Assembly (NCBI GenBank): GCA_937894775.1
Contig: CALAXC010000403.1
Coordinates: forward strand, 1-5,466
Length of the DNA: 5,466 bases
Direction: 5' to 3'
Source: an uncultured Clostridia bacterium
GTDB taxonomy: Bacteria; Bacillota; Clostridia; Oscillospirales; CAG-272
Under the pieces are notes generated by a model. That model had not been told where the DNA came from and did no database searches. It saw only the letters and a list, made by a program, of their open reading frames with translations. Positions 1 through 5,466 of this stretch are shown here, in pieces; position 1 is the stretch's first letter; the number at the start of each line of letters is the position of its first letter. The position numbers were made by a program, and so were the translations under genes.

Positions 1-18
1 GGCGTACCTTTGTACGCC
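1..18. repeat. Perfect short inverted repeat (hairpin)
   Basis: A 7-base arm GGCGTAC (1-7) is separated by CTTT from its exact reverse complement GTACGCC (12-18). It would fold into a compact hairpin in RNA from either strand. No T-tract follows it on the + strand, so it is not a terminator in that direction. It may continue to the left of the window. Its role is unknown; it could belong to the same structured element as the inverted repeat at 41-59. Confidence 0.5.
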
Positions 19-40
19 GACGAGAACCAAATCACGACTT

Positions 41-70
41 CTGCATCTGAATGACGCAGCCCCTTTTTTT
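41..70 (+). terminator. Possible intrinsic terminator of an upstream transcript
   Basis: The arms CTGCATC (41-47) and GACGCAG (53-59) pair around a five-base loop with one A-C mismatch (45/55). Four C residues and then seven T residues (64-70) follow. A hairpin followed by a U-tract is the layout of a Rho-independent terminator, and the position upstream of a new gene series suits one. Against it, the four C residues separate the stem from the T-tract, the stem is short and it has a mismatch. Read on the minus strand, the mismatch becomes a G-U wobble, so the structure may instead serve RNA made from the other strand. Confidence 0.4.
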
Positions 71-94
71 ATATTCCTCCGCATATTCACAAAA

Positions 95-140
95 TTGTAA
101 CAAATTTATGATAAACTAAATTATCTATAAGTATTATATT
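95..140 (+). promoter_or_regulatory. Possible promoter region for the yfmF operon
   Basis: The stretch between the T-tract and yfmF is very AT-rich. The best sigma-A-like pair I can place is ATGATA at 108-113 (4 of 6 matches to TTGACA), 18 bases, then TATTAT at 132-137 (5 of 6 matches to TATAAT). It would start transcription close to the ribosome binding site, giving a very short leader. TATAAG at 126-131 is another possible -10 but has no good -35 partner, and TTGTAA at 95-100 is another possible -35 without a good -10. A promoter here is plausible from position, but its exact boxes are uncertain. Confidence 0.3.
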
Positions 141-144
141 CACC

Positions 145-153
145 AGAGGGAGA
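145..153 (+). promoter_or_regulatory. Ribosome binding site of yfmF
   Basis: AGAGGGAGA is a purine-rich, partial match to the Shine-Dalgarno consensus, a few bases upstream of the ATG at 157. It supports that start over later in-frame ATG codons. Confidence 0.6.
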
Positions 154-156
154 TCA

Positions 157-1458
157 ATGTTTTTACATAAAGAAAAAATCAACGAAAAACTTTCGCTTTC
201 AAGCATAAAGACCGATAAATTCAAAACGTCGGTGCTCTCGGTTTCTATAACAGCGCCGATAAGCAAAACCGCATATGCTTACAATCTGCTTTTATCACAT
301 ATATTAAGACGCGGAACAGTCTCCTATCCCTCGGTTTCGCTTATTAATAAAAAGCTTGATGAACTTTACGGTTCATATCTTGAAATAAAAAATCACAAGA
401 TCGGAGAAAATATTTCACTTGTTATCCTTGCCGAATTTCTTGACAGCAAGTATATCCCTGACGGCACCGACATCGTAAACGAAATAATAGCTCTTATCTC
501 AGAGCTTATCCTCTCCCCTGCATTTTTGGAAAAAGATTTTCCCGTATCGGTTTTTGAACACGAAAAGAAAATCATCATAGATACTATAAATTCAGAAATA
601 AACAACACCCGTCTATATGCGGCAAAGCGCTGTGTTGAAATGATAAACGAAGGTGAGGTCGAAATACCGAGCAGCGCAGAGCTTAAAGAATTAATTTCAG
701 GCGCAACTATGCAAGGATTAAAGGAGCACTACAAAGCTCTGATTTCCACCGTTCCGATAAACATTTTCTCTATCGGTACTGAAAATGAAGCAAAGATAGC
801 GGATACCTTCAATACGGCTTTTTCCGAATATCCTTGTGTTCCAAGCGCAAGTATTATCCCCCCTTCCCCTATTCAAAAAAGAACATCAATATCAAAAACA
901 GAATCAATGCCAGTTTCACAAGGTAAGCTTGCGCTTGCCTTTACTTCGGGAGTTACTATCAGCAACACAGACGATCGCTATTATACAATGATATTACTCA
1001 ACGAGATATTTGGCGGTTCTGCTTCGTCAAAGCTATTTATGAACGTTCGTGAAAAGCTGGGGATCTGTTATTACTGCTCATCATCTTACAGCTTCTATTC
1101 GGGAGTTATGCTCGTTTCTTCAGGATTTGAAGTTAAAAACAAGGATATAGCAATCAAAGCTATCTTTGAACAGCTCGAGGATATAAAAAGCAAAAAGATA
1201 AGCGAATATGAGCTTTATACCGCACAGCGTTCACTGATAAATACTTACCGTCAGTTAAGCGACAGTCCATTCGATCTTCAGGCTTTCTTTGGCGACCGCG
1301 CCCTCTTTGAAATCAACGACGGAATAAAAGAAACAGAAGAGAAAATATTAAAAGTCACAGCTGACGATATAAGTGAGCTCGCAAAAAAAATAAAGCTTGG
1401 AGCATCCTTCTTTATCGAAGGCACTTCTCAGGCAAAGGAGGACTGTGACAATGAATGA
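157..1458 (+). CDS. yfmF: Non-catalytic M16-family peptidase subunit, YfmF (YmfF) type
   Basis: The 433-residue product has the usual length of single-chain M16B proteins, with two homologous half-domains. In the N-terminal half, the place of the zinc motif HxxEH is taken by LLLSH (44-48), followed by the typical RRGT (51-54). The first His and the Glu are therefore lost, and only the second His remains. The C-terminal half keeps the family signature around 282-311 (NEIFGGSASSKLF, then VREKLG), with Arg298 and Tyr305 seven residues apart. That is the spacing of the substrate-binding Arg/Tyr pair in insulin-degrading-enzyme relatives. There is no signal peptide or membrane segment, so it is probably cytoplasmic. 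It overlaps the catalytic yfmH by eight bases, and I infer that the two form a heterodimer. Current family naming links YfmF to 5-aminopentanol modification of elongation factor P in Bacillus; that role is not shown here. Confidence 0.88.
   Translation: MFLHKEKINEKLSLSSIKTDKFKTSVLSVSITAPISKTAYAYNLLLSHILRRGTVSYPSVSLINKKLDELYGSYLEIKNHKIGENISLVILAEFLDSKYIPDGTDIVNEIIALISELILSPAFLEKDFPVSVFEHEKKIIIDTINSEINNTRLYAAKRCVEMINEGEVEIPSSAELKELISGATMQGLKEHYKALISTVPINIFSIGTENEAKIADTFNTAFSEYPCVPSASIIPPSPIQKRTSISKTESMPVSQGKLALAFTSGVTISNTDDRYYTMILLNEIFGGSASSKLFMNVREKLGICYYCSSSYSFYSGVMLVSSGFEVKNKDIAIKAIFEQLEDIKSKKISEYELYTAQRSLINTYRQLSDSPFDLQAFFGDRALFEINDGIKETEEKILKVTADDISELAKKIKLGASFFIEGTSQAKEDCDNE
1434..1442 (+). 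promoter_or_regulatory. Ribosome binding site that fixes the yfmH start
   Basis: AAAGGAGGA is a near-perfect Shine-Dalgarno sequence, with eight to nine bases between it and the ATG at 1451. It lies within the last codons of yfmF. It decides for the start at 1451 over the in-frame ATG at 1397, which lies deeper inside yfmF. Confidence 0.85.
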
Positions 1459-2755
1459 ACAGATATTTCACAGCGATCTTATAGGTGAACAATATAAAAA
1501 AATATCGCATCCTTCAGGACTTGATATATATATCTTCCCTAAAAAGCTGACAACCTATTACGCAATATTCGGAGTAAAATACGGTTCTATTCACAGCAGA
1601 TTTTCTTACTCCGACAGTAAAAGCTCGGTCACTCTTCCCGACGGAATAGCCCACTTTCTTGAACACAAGCTATTTGCAGGTGAAGACGGTGTAGACGCAT
1701 TTGAACATTTTGCAAAGCTCGGTGCAGACGCAAACGCTTATACATCTTTTAACAAAACAGCCTATCTTTTTTCTACCACTGAAAATTTTTATGAATCCTT
1801 AAGCGAACTTTTAACCTTTGTCACGCACCCTTACTTCACCGAAGAAAATGTCAGCAACGAGGTTGGAATAATAGCCGAAGAAATAAAAATGTATGCAGAT
1901 TCTCCGTCAGACCGCTGTTATTACGGTATGCTCGAAGGAATGTACGAGCATCACAGCATACGTCGAAACATTTGCGGAAGCGAGGAATCTATAAAGCAAA
2001 TAACGCCAAAGCTTCTTTACGAATGTCATAAAGCCTTTTACAATCTTGGCAATATGGGACTTTTTGTTTGCGGTGATGTTGACGAAAACGAGATCCTTAA
2101 AACCGTTGATGCGATATTACCCTCCTGCAAAGAACCTTTCAATATTCTTTTCAACAACGAAAATGACACTGAAAAGCCTCAAGTTTACAAATCCTACGTC
2201 GAAGAAAAAATGCAGGTTTCAAAGCCGATGTTCAGCATAGGAATAAAGGACACCGACATTCCAAAAGATGCAAAGGACCGTCAGAAAAAGGACGCAACCT
2301 ATTCAATTCTTGACGAAATGATATTTTCACGCGCAGGAGAGCTTTATTCCAAGCTTTTTGAACAAGATATAATATCTCCGCATTTATCCTACGGTTACAC
2401 CGCAGCACCTATGGCGGCTTATAATTCGATCGCGGGTGAAGCAGACGATCCAAAGCTTGTTCTTTCACTCATACTCGAACACATAAAGGAACTGAAGCAA
2501 AAAGGACTTTCCTACGATGATTTCAAACGAGGAAAACGGGTTATGTACGCAGAATTCGTTAAATCCTTTGACTCTACCGACAATATAGCAAACAACCTTC
2601 TTTCCTTCTCTTTTGAGGATGCGGAACTTTTATCCTATGCGGATATTATTGATTCCGTCACATTTGAAGATGTGAATAAAGCCTTTGAATCAGCTTTTGA
2701 TGAAGAAAAGATCACACTTTCGGTAATACTTCCTTTAGATAAAGCCAACAACTAA
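1451..2755 (+). CDS. yfmH: Zinc-dependent M16-family peptidase, YfmH (YmfH) type
   Basis: The 434-residue product is the catalytic partner of the preceding gene. The inverted zinc motif HFLEH sits at 68-72 in the context GIAHFLEHKLFAG. His68 and His72 bind zinc and Glu71 is the catalytic base. Glu144 is the likely third zinc ligand, with Glu137 seven residues before it, as in other M16 enzymes (NEVGIIAEEIKMY). A typical substrate-cleft segment GADANAYTSFNKTAYLF follows the zinc motif. The C-terminal half is the degenerate M16 repeat: where YfmF has Arg298 and Tyr305, this protein appears to have Phe303 and Pro310, so the Arg/Tyr pair is missing. No signal peptide is visible, so it is probably cytoplasmic. 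The start lies inside yfmF with its own strong ribosome binding site, which fits coupled translation and matched amounts of the two subunits. The physiological substrate is unknown; the family name refers to a link to elongation factor P modification. Confidence 0.9.
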   Translation: MNEQIFHSDLIGEQYKKISHPSGLDIYIFPKKLTTYYAIFGVKYGSIHSRFSYSDSKSSVTLPDGIAHFLEHKLFAGEDGVDAFEHFAKLGADANAYTSFNKTAYLFSTTENFYESLSELLTFVTHPYFTEENVSNEVGIIAEEIKMYADSPSDRCYYGMLEGMYEHHSIRRNICGSEESIKQITPKLLYECHKAFYNLGNMGLFVCGDVDENEILKTVDAILPSCKEPFNILFNNENDTEKPQVYKSYVEEKMQVSKPMFSIGIKDTDIPKDAKDRQKKDATYSILDEMIFSRAGELYSKLFEQDIISPHLSYGYTAAPMAAYNSIAGEADDPKLVLSLILEHIKELKQKGLSYDDFKRGKRVMYAEFVKSFDSTDNIANNLLSFSFEDAELLSYADIIDSVTFEDVNKAFESAFDEEKITLSVILPLDKANN

Positions 2756-2775
2756 AAACACAATAATTATTATTC

Positions 2776-2781
2776 AGGAGG
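2776..2781 (+). promoter_or_regulatory. Ribosome binding site of lgt
   Basis: AGGAGG is a consensus Shine-Dalgarno core, but only four bases separate it from the ATG at 2786, which is short. The start is still preferred because the encoded N-terminus (MTTISFPGLG, then a conserved INPVA) matches how Lgt proteins begin. No other start lies close by. Confidence 0.75.
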
Positions 2782-2785
2782 AAAT

Positions 2786-3865
2786 ATGACAACAATATCT
2801 TTTCCCGGACTTGGAATAGGTGAATTTACGATAAACCCTGTTGCAATTCCCTTTGGTGATAGCGGTGCAGGTATACGGTGGTATGCTCTGTTTATCGTAA
2901 CGGGTATGATCCTTGCCGTAATATACAGCACATACCGAGCAAAGCAAGAAGGCATAGTATTTGACACTATGGTGGATTTTGCTATATTTACAATACCGAT
3001 AGGAATAATCGGCGCAAGACTCTATTACGTTTTCTTCGATTGGATCGATATTATGGTAAACCACAAGATCAATCCCTACCAAAGCTTTATGGACGTCATA
3101 GCTATATGGGAAGGCGGTCTTGCGATATACGGAGGCATAATTTTCGGCGGAATAACGATTATGCTCATAGCAAAAATCAAAAAAATGTCGGGATATACGT
3201 TATTAAAAATCATAGATGCCGTATCTCCCGGAGTGATGATAGCTCAAGCTATAGGCAGATGGGGAAATTTCTGCAACGGTGAAGCTTACGGAACACCTAC
3301 AGCATTACCTTGGAGAATGTGCTCGGAAAGTTTTGCTGTAAAGCTTTACAATCTCGAGCTTATCGACCGTGAAACAGCGCTCAATATGCTTGACGGCACA
3401 CTTGGAGTTCATCCGACCTTCCTCTATGAATCGCTCTGGAACGTTCTCGGATTTATTCTTATAAACAGCTTTTACAAAAAGAAACGCTTTGACGGTCAGA
3501 TAATGCTAAGCTATCTTACGTGGTACGGATTTGGCAGAATGTTCATCGAGCTTCTCAGAACCGACAGTCTTACAAACGGAAGCAATATCAGAGTTTCTTC
3601 TCTTCTCGGATTTCTTTGCTTTATCGTCTGCGGATCTTTGTTGCTTTATTTGTTTATCAAAAACAAAGGAAACAAAACCTTTGCTTCCGATGTAGTGCTC
3701 GCGACTGCGGAAGAAACAGAAACGACTGCAGAAAACAGCACAGACGGTGAAATCACCGCAGAAAGCGAAAATGCTTCAGAAGACGATGCATCAAATAATG
3801 AATCACAAAATGAAAATTCAAATACAGAAAACAGTGAGGAAACAGAAAATGGCAAACTTGATTAA
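2786..3865 (+). CDS. lgt: Phosphatidylglycerol--prolipoprotein diacylglyceryl transferase
   Basis: Lgt is an integral membrane enzyme that moves diacylglycerol from phosphatidylglycerol to the lipobox cysteine of prolipoproteins, the first step of lipoprotein maturation. The signature GRWGNFCNGEAYG at 157-169 matches the Lgt family pattern and contains Arg158 and Asn161. WEGGLAIYGG at 108-117 is the other active-site loop; Tyr115 stands where E. coli has His103, a variant common in Gram-positives. HPTFLYES at 209-216 and Arg251/Glu255 (YGFGRMFIELLR) are also conserved. Hydrophobic segments lie near 32-50, 62-84, 101-129, 140-156, 214-230, 238-256 and 270-292, consistent with the seven-helix fold. 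The oddity is a tail of about 53 residues (307-359) made almost only of Glu, Asp, Ser, Thr, Asn and Ala, which lengthens the protein beyond the usual 260-300 residues and should lie in the cytoplasm. The 3' end overlaps folD by 17 bases. Confidence 0.96.
   Translation: MTTISFPGLGIGEFTINPVAIPFGDSGAGIRWYALFIVTGMILAVIYSTYRAKQEGIVFDTMVDFAIFTIPIGIIGARLYYVFFDWIDIMVNHKINPYQSFMDVIAIWEGGLAIYGGIIFGGITIMLIAKIKKMSGYTLLKIIDAVSPGVMIAQAIGRWGNFCNGEAYGTPTALPWRMCSESFAVKLYNLELIDRETALNMLDGTLGVHPTFLYESLWNVLGFILINSFYKKKRFDGQIMLSYLTWYGFGRMFIELLRTDSLTNGSNIRVSSLLGFLCFIVCGSLLLYLFIKNKGNKTFASDVVLATAEETETTAENSTDGEITAESENASEDDASNNESQNENSNTENSEETENGKLD
3834..3840 (+). promoter_or_regulatory. Ribosome binding site that fixes the folD start
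   Basis: GTGAGGA lies eight bases before the ATG at 3849 and inside the last codons of lgt. It selects that start. The in-frame ATG at 3747 would add 34 Lys- and Gln-rich residues that are merely the acidic lgt tail read in another frame. Confidence 0.7.
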
Positions 3866-4700
3866 CGGAAAAGAGATCTCATTAAACATAAGAGCAGAGA
3901 TCAAAGAAGAAACCGAACGTTTTGTAGCAGAAACCGGGGTGCGTCCCGGACTTGCGGTAATAATTGTGGGAGAGGATCCCGCTTCGCAGGTTTATGTGAG
4001 AAACAAAAAAAGAGCCTGCGATGAAGTAGGCTTCTATTCGGAATCCTATGAGCTTCCCGAAAACACAACTCAAGAGGAACTCAACGCGCTTGTAGACAAG
4101 CTCAATGCAAACGATAAGATACACGGTATTCTTTGCCAGCTTCCTCTCCCCAAGCATCTCGATGAAAACGAGGTAATAATGAGAATCGATCCTGACAAAG
4201 ACGTAGATGCTTTCCACCCTCAGAACGTAGGAAAAATAATGATCGGCGATTACTCTTTTCTTCCCTGCACTCCTGCAGGCGTTATGGCTCTCCTTGAACG
4301 CAGCGGGATCGAAGTAAGCGGTAAAAAGTGCGTTGTGGTAGGCCGCTCCAATATAGTCGGAAAACCTCAGGCTATGCTTCTTCTCCACGCAAACGGAACT
4401 GTAACTATCTGTCACAGCCGCACGAAGAACCTTGCTGAAGAATGCAGAGCAGCAGATATTTTGGTAGTAGCGATCGGCAAAGCAGACTTTATAACCGGAG
4501 ATATGGTAAAAGAAGGTGCTGTCGTTATAGACGTCGGTATGAACCGCCGTGCAGACGGAAAGCTCACGGGTGACGTTGACTTTGCAAGTGTTGAGCCTAA
4601 AGCATCTTATATTACGCCCGTTCCAGGCGGAGTAGGTCCTATGACAATTACTATGCTTATGCAGAATACTCTTACCTCAGCAAAAAATTCGGTAAAATAA
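3849..4700 (+). CDS. folD: Bifunctional methylenetetrahydrofolate dehydrogenase / methenyltetrahydrofolate cyclohydrolase
   Basis: FolD is a cytoplasmic enzyme that oxidises 5,10-methylene-THF with NADP+ and hydrolyses the product to 10-formyl-THF, used for purines and for initiator formyl-Met-tRNA. The 283-residue length is typical. The catalytic segment YVRNKKRAC begins at Tyr49 and includes the key Lys53. Gln97 lies in ILCQLPLPKH (94-103), and Asp118 and Asp120 lie in DPDKDVDAFHP (114-124). The nucleotide-binding Rossmann region shows VVGRSNIVGKP at 163-173, and the C-terminal family signature PGGVGPMT is at 259-266. All key residues are present and nothing looks degraded. The gene starts inside lgt (17-base overlap) with its ribosome binding site in lgt coding sequence, which suggests translational coupling. 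The PHP gene follows 12 bases after the stop. Confidence 0.97.
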   Translation: MANLINGKEISLNIRAEIKEETERFVAETGVRPGLAVIIVGEDPASQVYVRNKKRACDEVGFYSESYELPENTTQEELNALVDKLNANDKIHGILCQLPLPKHLDENEVIMRIDPDKDVDAFHPQNVGKIMIGDYSFLPCTPAGVMALLERSGIEVSGKKCVVVGRSNIVGKPQAMLLLHANGTVTICHSRTKNLAEECRAADILVVAIGKADFITGDMVKEGAVVIDVGMNRRADGKLTGDVDFASVEPKASYITPVPGGVGPMTITMLMQNTLTSAKNSVK

Positions 4701-4712
4701 TCGGTAAACAAA

Positions 4713-5390
4713 ATGTACAGATACGAAACCCATATGCACACGTTCCCCGTAAGTAAATGCGCAAGACAGGGAGTACGTGAAAATCTTGAGTTCTATCATT
4801 CTTTAGGATATGACGGAATATTTATAACCAATCATTTCCTTGACGGAAATATAAATATCGATAAAATGCTCCCATACGAAGAAAAAGTCGAGTTTTATTT
4901 TTCCGACTATTACGAAGCTTTAGAGCTTGGTAAAGAAATCGGAATACGAGTTTTTTTAGGTGTGGAATTATCCTATCGCGGAACAGATTTTCTTATTTTC
5001 GGTCTTGACAAGGAATGGTTTTTGGCGCATCCCGAAATAATGGATATGACCAAAAGCGAAGAGCTCCCCTTCCTTGCCGAAAACGGTGCTTTAGTAGTTC
5101 AGGCACACCCTTACAGACAAGACAGACATATCGATCACATACGTCTTTTCCCCCATTGTATTGAAGGTGTTGAAACGGTAAATGCAGGCCGTACCGAGCT
5201 TGAAAACAGAATGGCAGATATTTTTGCAGATGCTTACGGCTTTGTAAAAACGGCAGGCTCTGACAATCACACCGCATCCAAGCAAACGCATCTTGCGGGA
5301 ATGGAAAGCGAAACTCCGCTCATTGACGAAGCCGACTTTATCCGTCGGGTACGTAACGGAGAAATGAAAATATTTACGTTGGATATTTAA
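4713..5390 (+). CDS. PHP-domain metal-dependent hydrolase of unknown substrate
   Basis: The 225-residue protein is essentially a single PHP domain. All the usual metal-binding positions can be seen: His7 and His9 (ETHMHT), His41 (FITNHF), Glu85 (GVELSYRG), His132 (VVQAHPYR), and Asp184 and His186 (GSDNHTA). Glu154 in GVETVN is also typical. An active di- or trinuclear metal hydrolase is therefore likely. The family includes histidinol phosphatases, nucleotide and oligonucleotide phosphatases, and polymerase-linked nucleases. At 225 residues it is shorter than HisK-type enzymes, and no histidine genes are nearby, so I do not assign a substrate. There is no signal peptide, so it is probably cytoplasmic. 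The start is the first ATG after folD, with HxH only six residues in, as usual for the family. Only a weak GGT-type sequence precedes it, so it may depend on translation of folD. Confidence 0.88.
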   Translation: MYRYETHMHTFPVSKCARQGVRENLEFYHSLGYDGIFITNHFLDGNINIDKMLPYEEKVEFYFSDYYEALELGKEIGIRVFLGVELSYRGTDFLIFGLDKEWFLAHPEIMDMTKSEELPFLAENGALVVQAHPYRQDRHIDHIRLFPHCIEGVETVNAGRTELENRMADIFADAYGFVKTAGSDNHTASKQTHLAGMESETPLIDEADFIRRVRNGEMKIFTLDI

Positions 5391-5415
5391 AGGAACAAAA
5401 ACGGTTGAACATTTA

Positions 5416-5442
5416 GCGTGTTATCCTTAACGGAGAACACGC
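5416..5442. repeat. Strong imperfect inverted repeat after the PHP gene
   Basis: GCGTGTT (5416-5422) pairs with AACACGC (5436-5442). After one A/G mismatch the stem continues with TCC (5424-5426) against GGA (5432-5434), closing a five-base TTAAC loop. An 11-position stem with one internal mismatch should be stable in RNA. No T-tract follows it on the + strand. It may stabilise the 3' end of the operon message, pause transcription, or be part of a structured RNA that continues past the window. Confidence 0.55.
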
Positions 5443-5450
5443 ATCGAGAT

Positions 5451-5466
5451 AAATCCCTCACGGGAT
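5451..5466 (+). terminator. Probable operon terminator, cut off by the window edge
   Basis: ATCCC (5453-5457) pairs exactly with GGGAT (5462-5466) around a TCAC loop, and AA precedes the stem. The layout AAATCCC, loop, GGGAT is the left part of a typical intrinsic terminator, in which the stem runs on into a T-tract. That T-tract would lie just beyond the last base, so the call is an inference from position and the stem alone. Confidence 0.4.

Noticed and set aside
1..54. Open + strand frame ending in a TGA at 52-54, which could be the C-terminal end of an upstream protein
   Set aside because: Only 17 codons are visible, the reverse strand is also open over much of the same stretch, and the stop lies inside the second hairpin. 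The sequence is explained at least as well by a structured intergenic element. Sequence to the left would settle it.
1397..1450. Earlier in-frame ATG for yfmH
   Set aside because: It would add 18 residues inside yfmF with no good ribosome binding site. The strong AAAGGAGGA at 1434-1442 fits the start at 1451.
2756..2785. AT-rich, palindrome-like AATAATTATT between yfmH and lgt, considered as a terminator or operator
   Set aside because: It has no GC stem, no following T-tract, and the gap is only 30 bases and includes the lgt ribosome binding site. Read-through is more likely.
2774..3082. Two overlapping minus-strand frames antisense to the start of lgt
   Set aside because: Both are shadows of the lgt coding frame, without a recognisable domain, and one starts within the other's region in a different frame.
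3747..3848. Earlier in-frame ATG for folD
   Set aside because: The added residues are a Lys/Gln/Met-rich frame-shifted reading of the lgt acidic tail. The FolD family start (MANLINGKEI) is at 3849.
3882..4415. Long open frame on the minus strand across folD
   Set aside because: It lies wholly antisense to a well-conserved gene, has a composition rich in Tyr, Cys and Ser typical of antisense reading, and shows no domain I recognise.
4993..5291. Minus-strand frames antisense to the PHP gene
   Set aside because: They overlap a gene whose metal ligands are all conserved, and their translations show no domain I recognise.

Overview
The window reads as ordinary chromosomal DNA from a low-to-mid GC, Gram-positive anaerobe of the Clostridia. 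An Oscillospiraceae/Ruminococcus-like host is my best guess, inferred from AT-leaning codon choice, strong AGGAGG-type ribosome binding sites, the YfmF/YfmH peptidase pair and the Tyr-type Lgt active-site motif. I see no phage, transposon, CRISPR or toxin features and no sign of recent transfer.

Layout: positions 1-156 are intergenic. They hold two small inverted repeats, a T-tract that may end an upstream transcript, and an AT-rich stretch that could carry a promoter. Five genes follow on the + strand in a tight series: an M16-fold protein without a zinc site (yfmF, 157-1458), its catalytic M16 partner (yfmH, 1451-2755), prolipoprotein diacylglyceryl transferase (lgt, 2786-3865), the bifunctional folate enzyme folD (3849-4700) and a small PHP-domain metal hydrolase (4713-5390). 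The junctions are an 8-base overlap, a 30-base gap, a 17-base overlap and a 12-base gap, with no convincing terminator inside, so one operon is likely. The last 76 bases hold a strong imperfect hairpin and a second, shorter hairpin cut off at the window edge, probably the operon terminator.

Function: YfmF and YfmH look like the two halves of one heterodimeric cytoplasmic peptidase. YfmH has the zinc-binding HxxEH motif; YfmF has lost it but keeps the Arg/Tyr substrate-binding pair that YfmH lacks. Lgt starts lipoprotein maturation at the membrane, and FolD supplies one-carbon folates. The PHP protein has a full set of metal ligands but no assignable substrate. Apart from the peptidase pair, the genes have no obvious shared pathway and look like a housekeeping cluster. 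I did not find a convincing new biological system. The points most worth a second look are the split active site, the acidic Lgt tail whose DNA also carries the folD start signals, and the structured elements at the two ends of the window.
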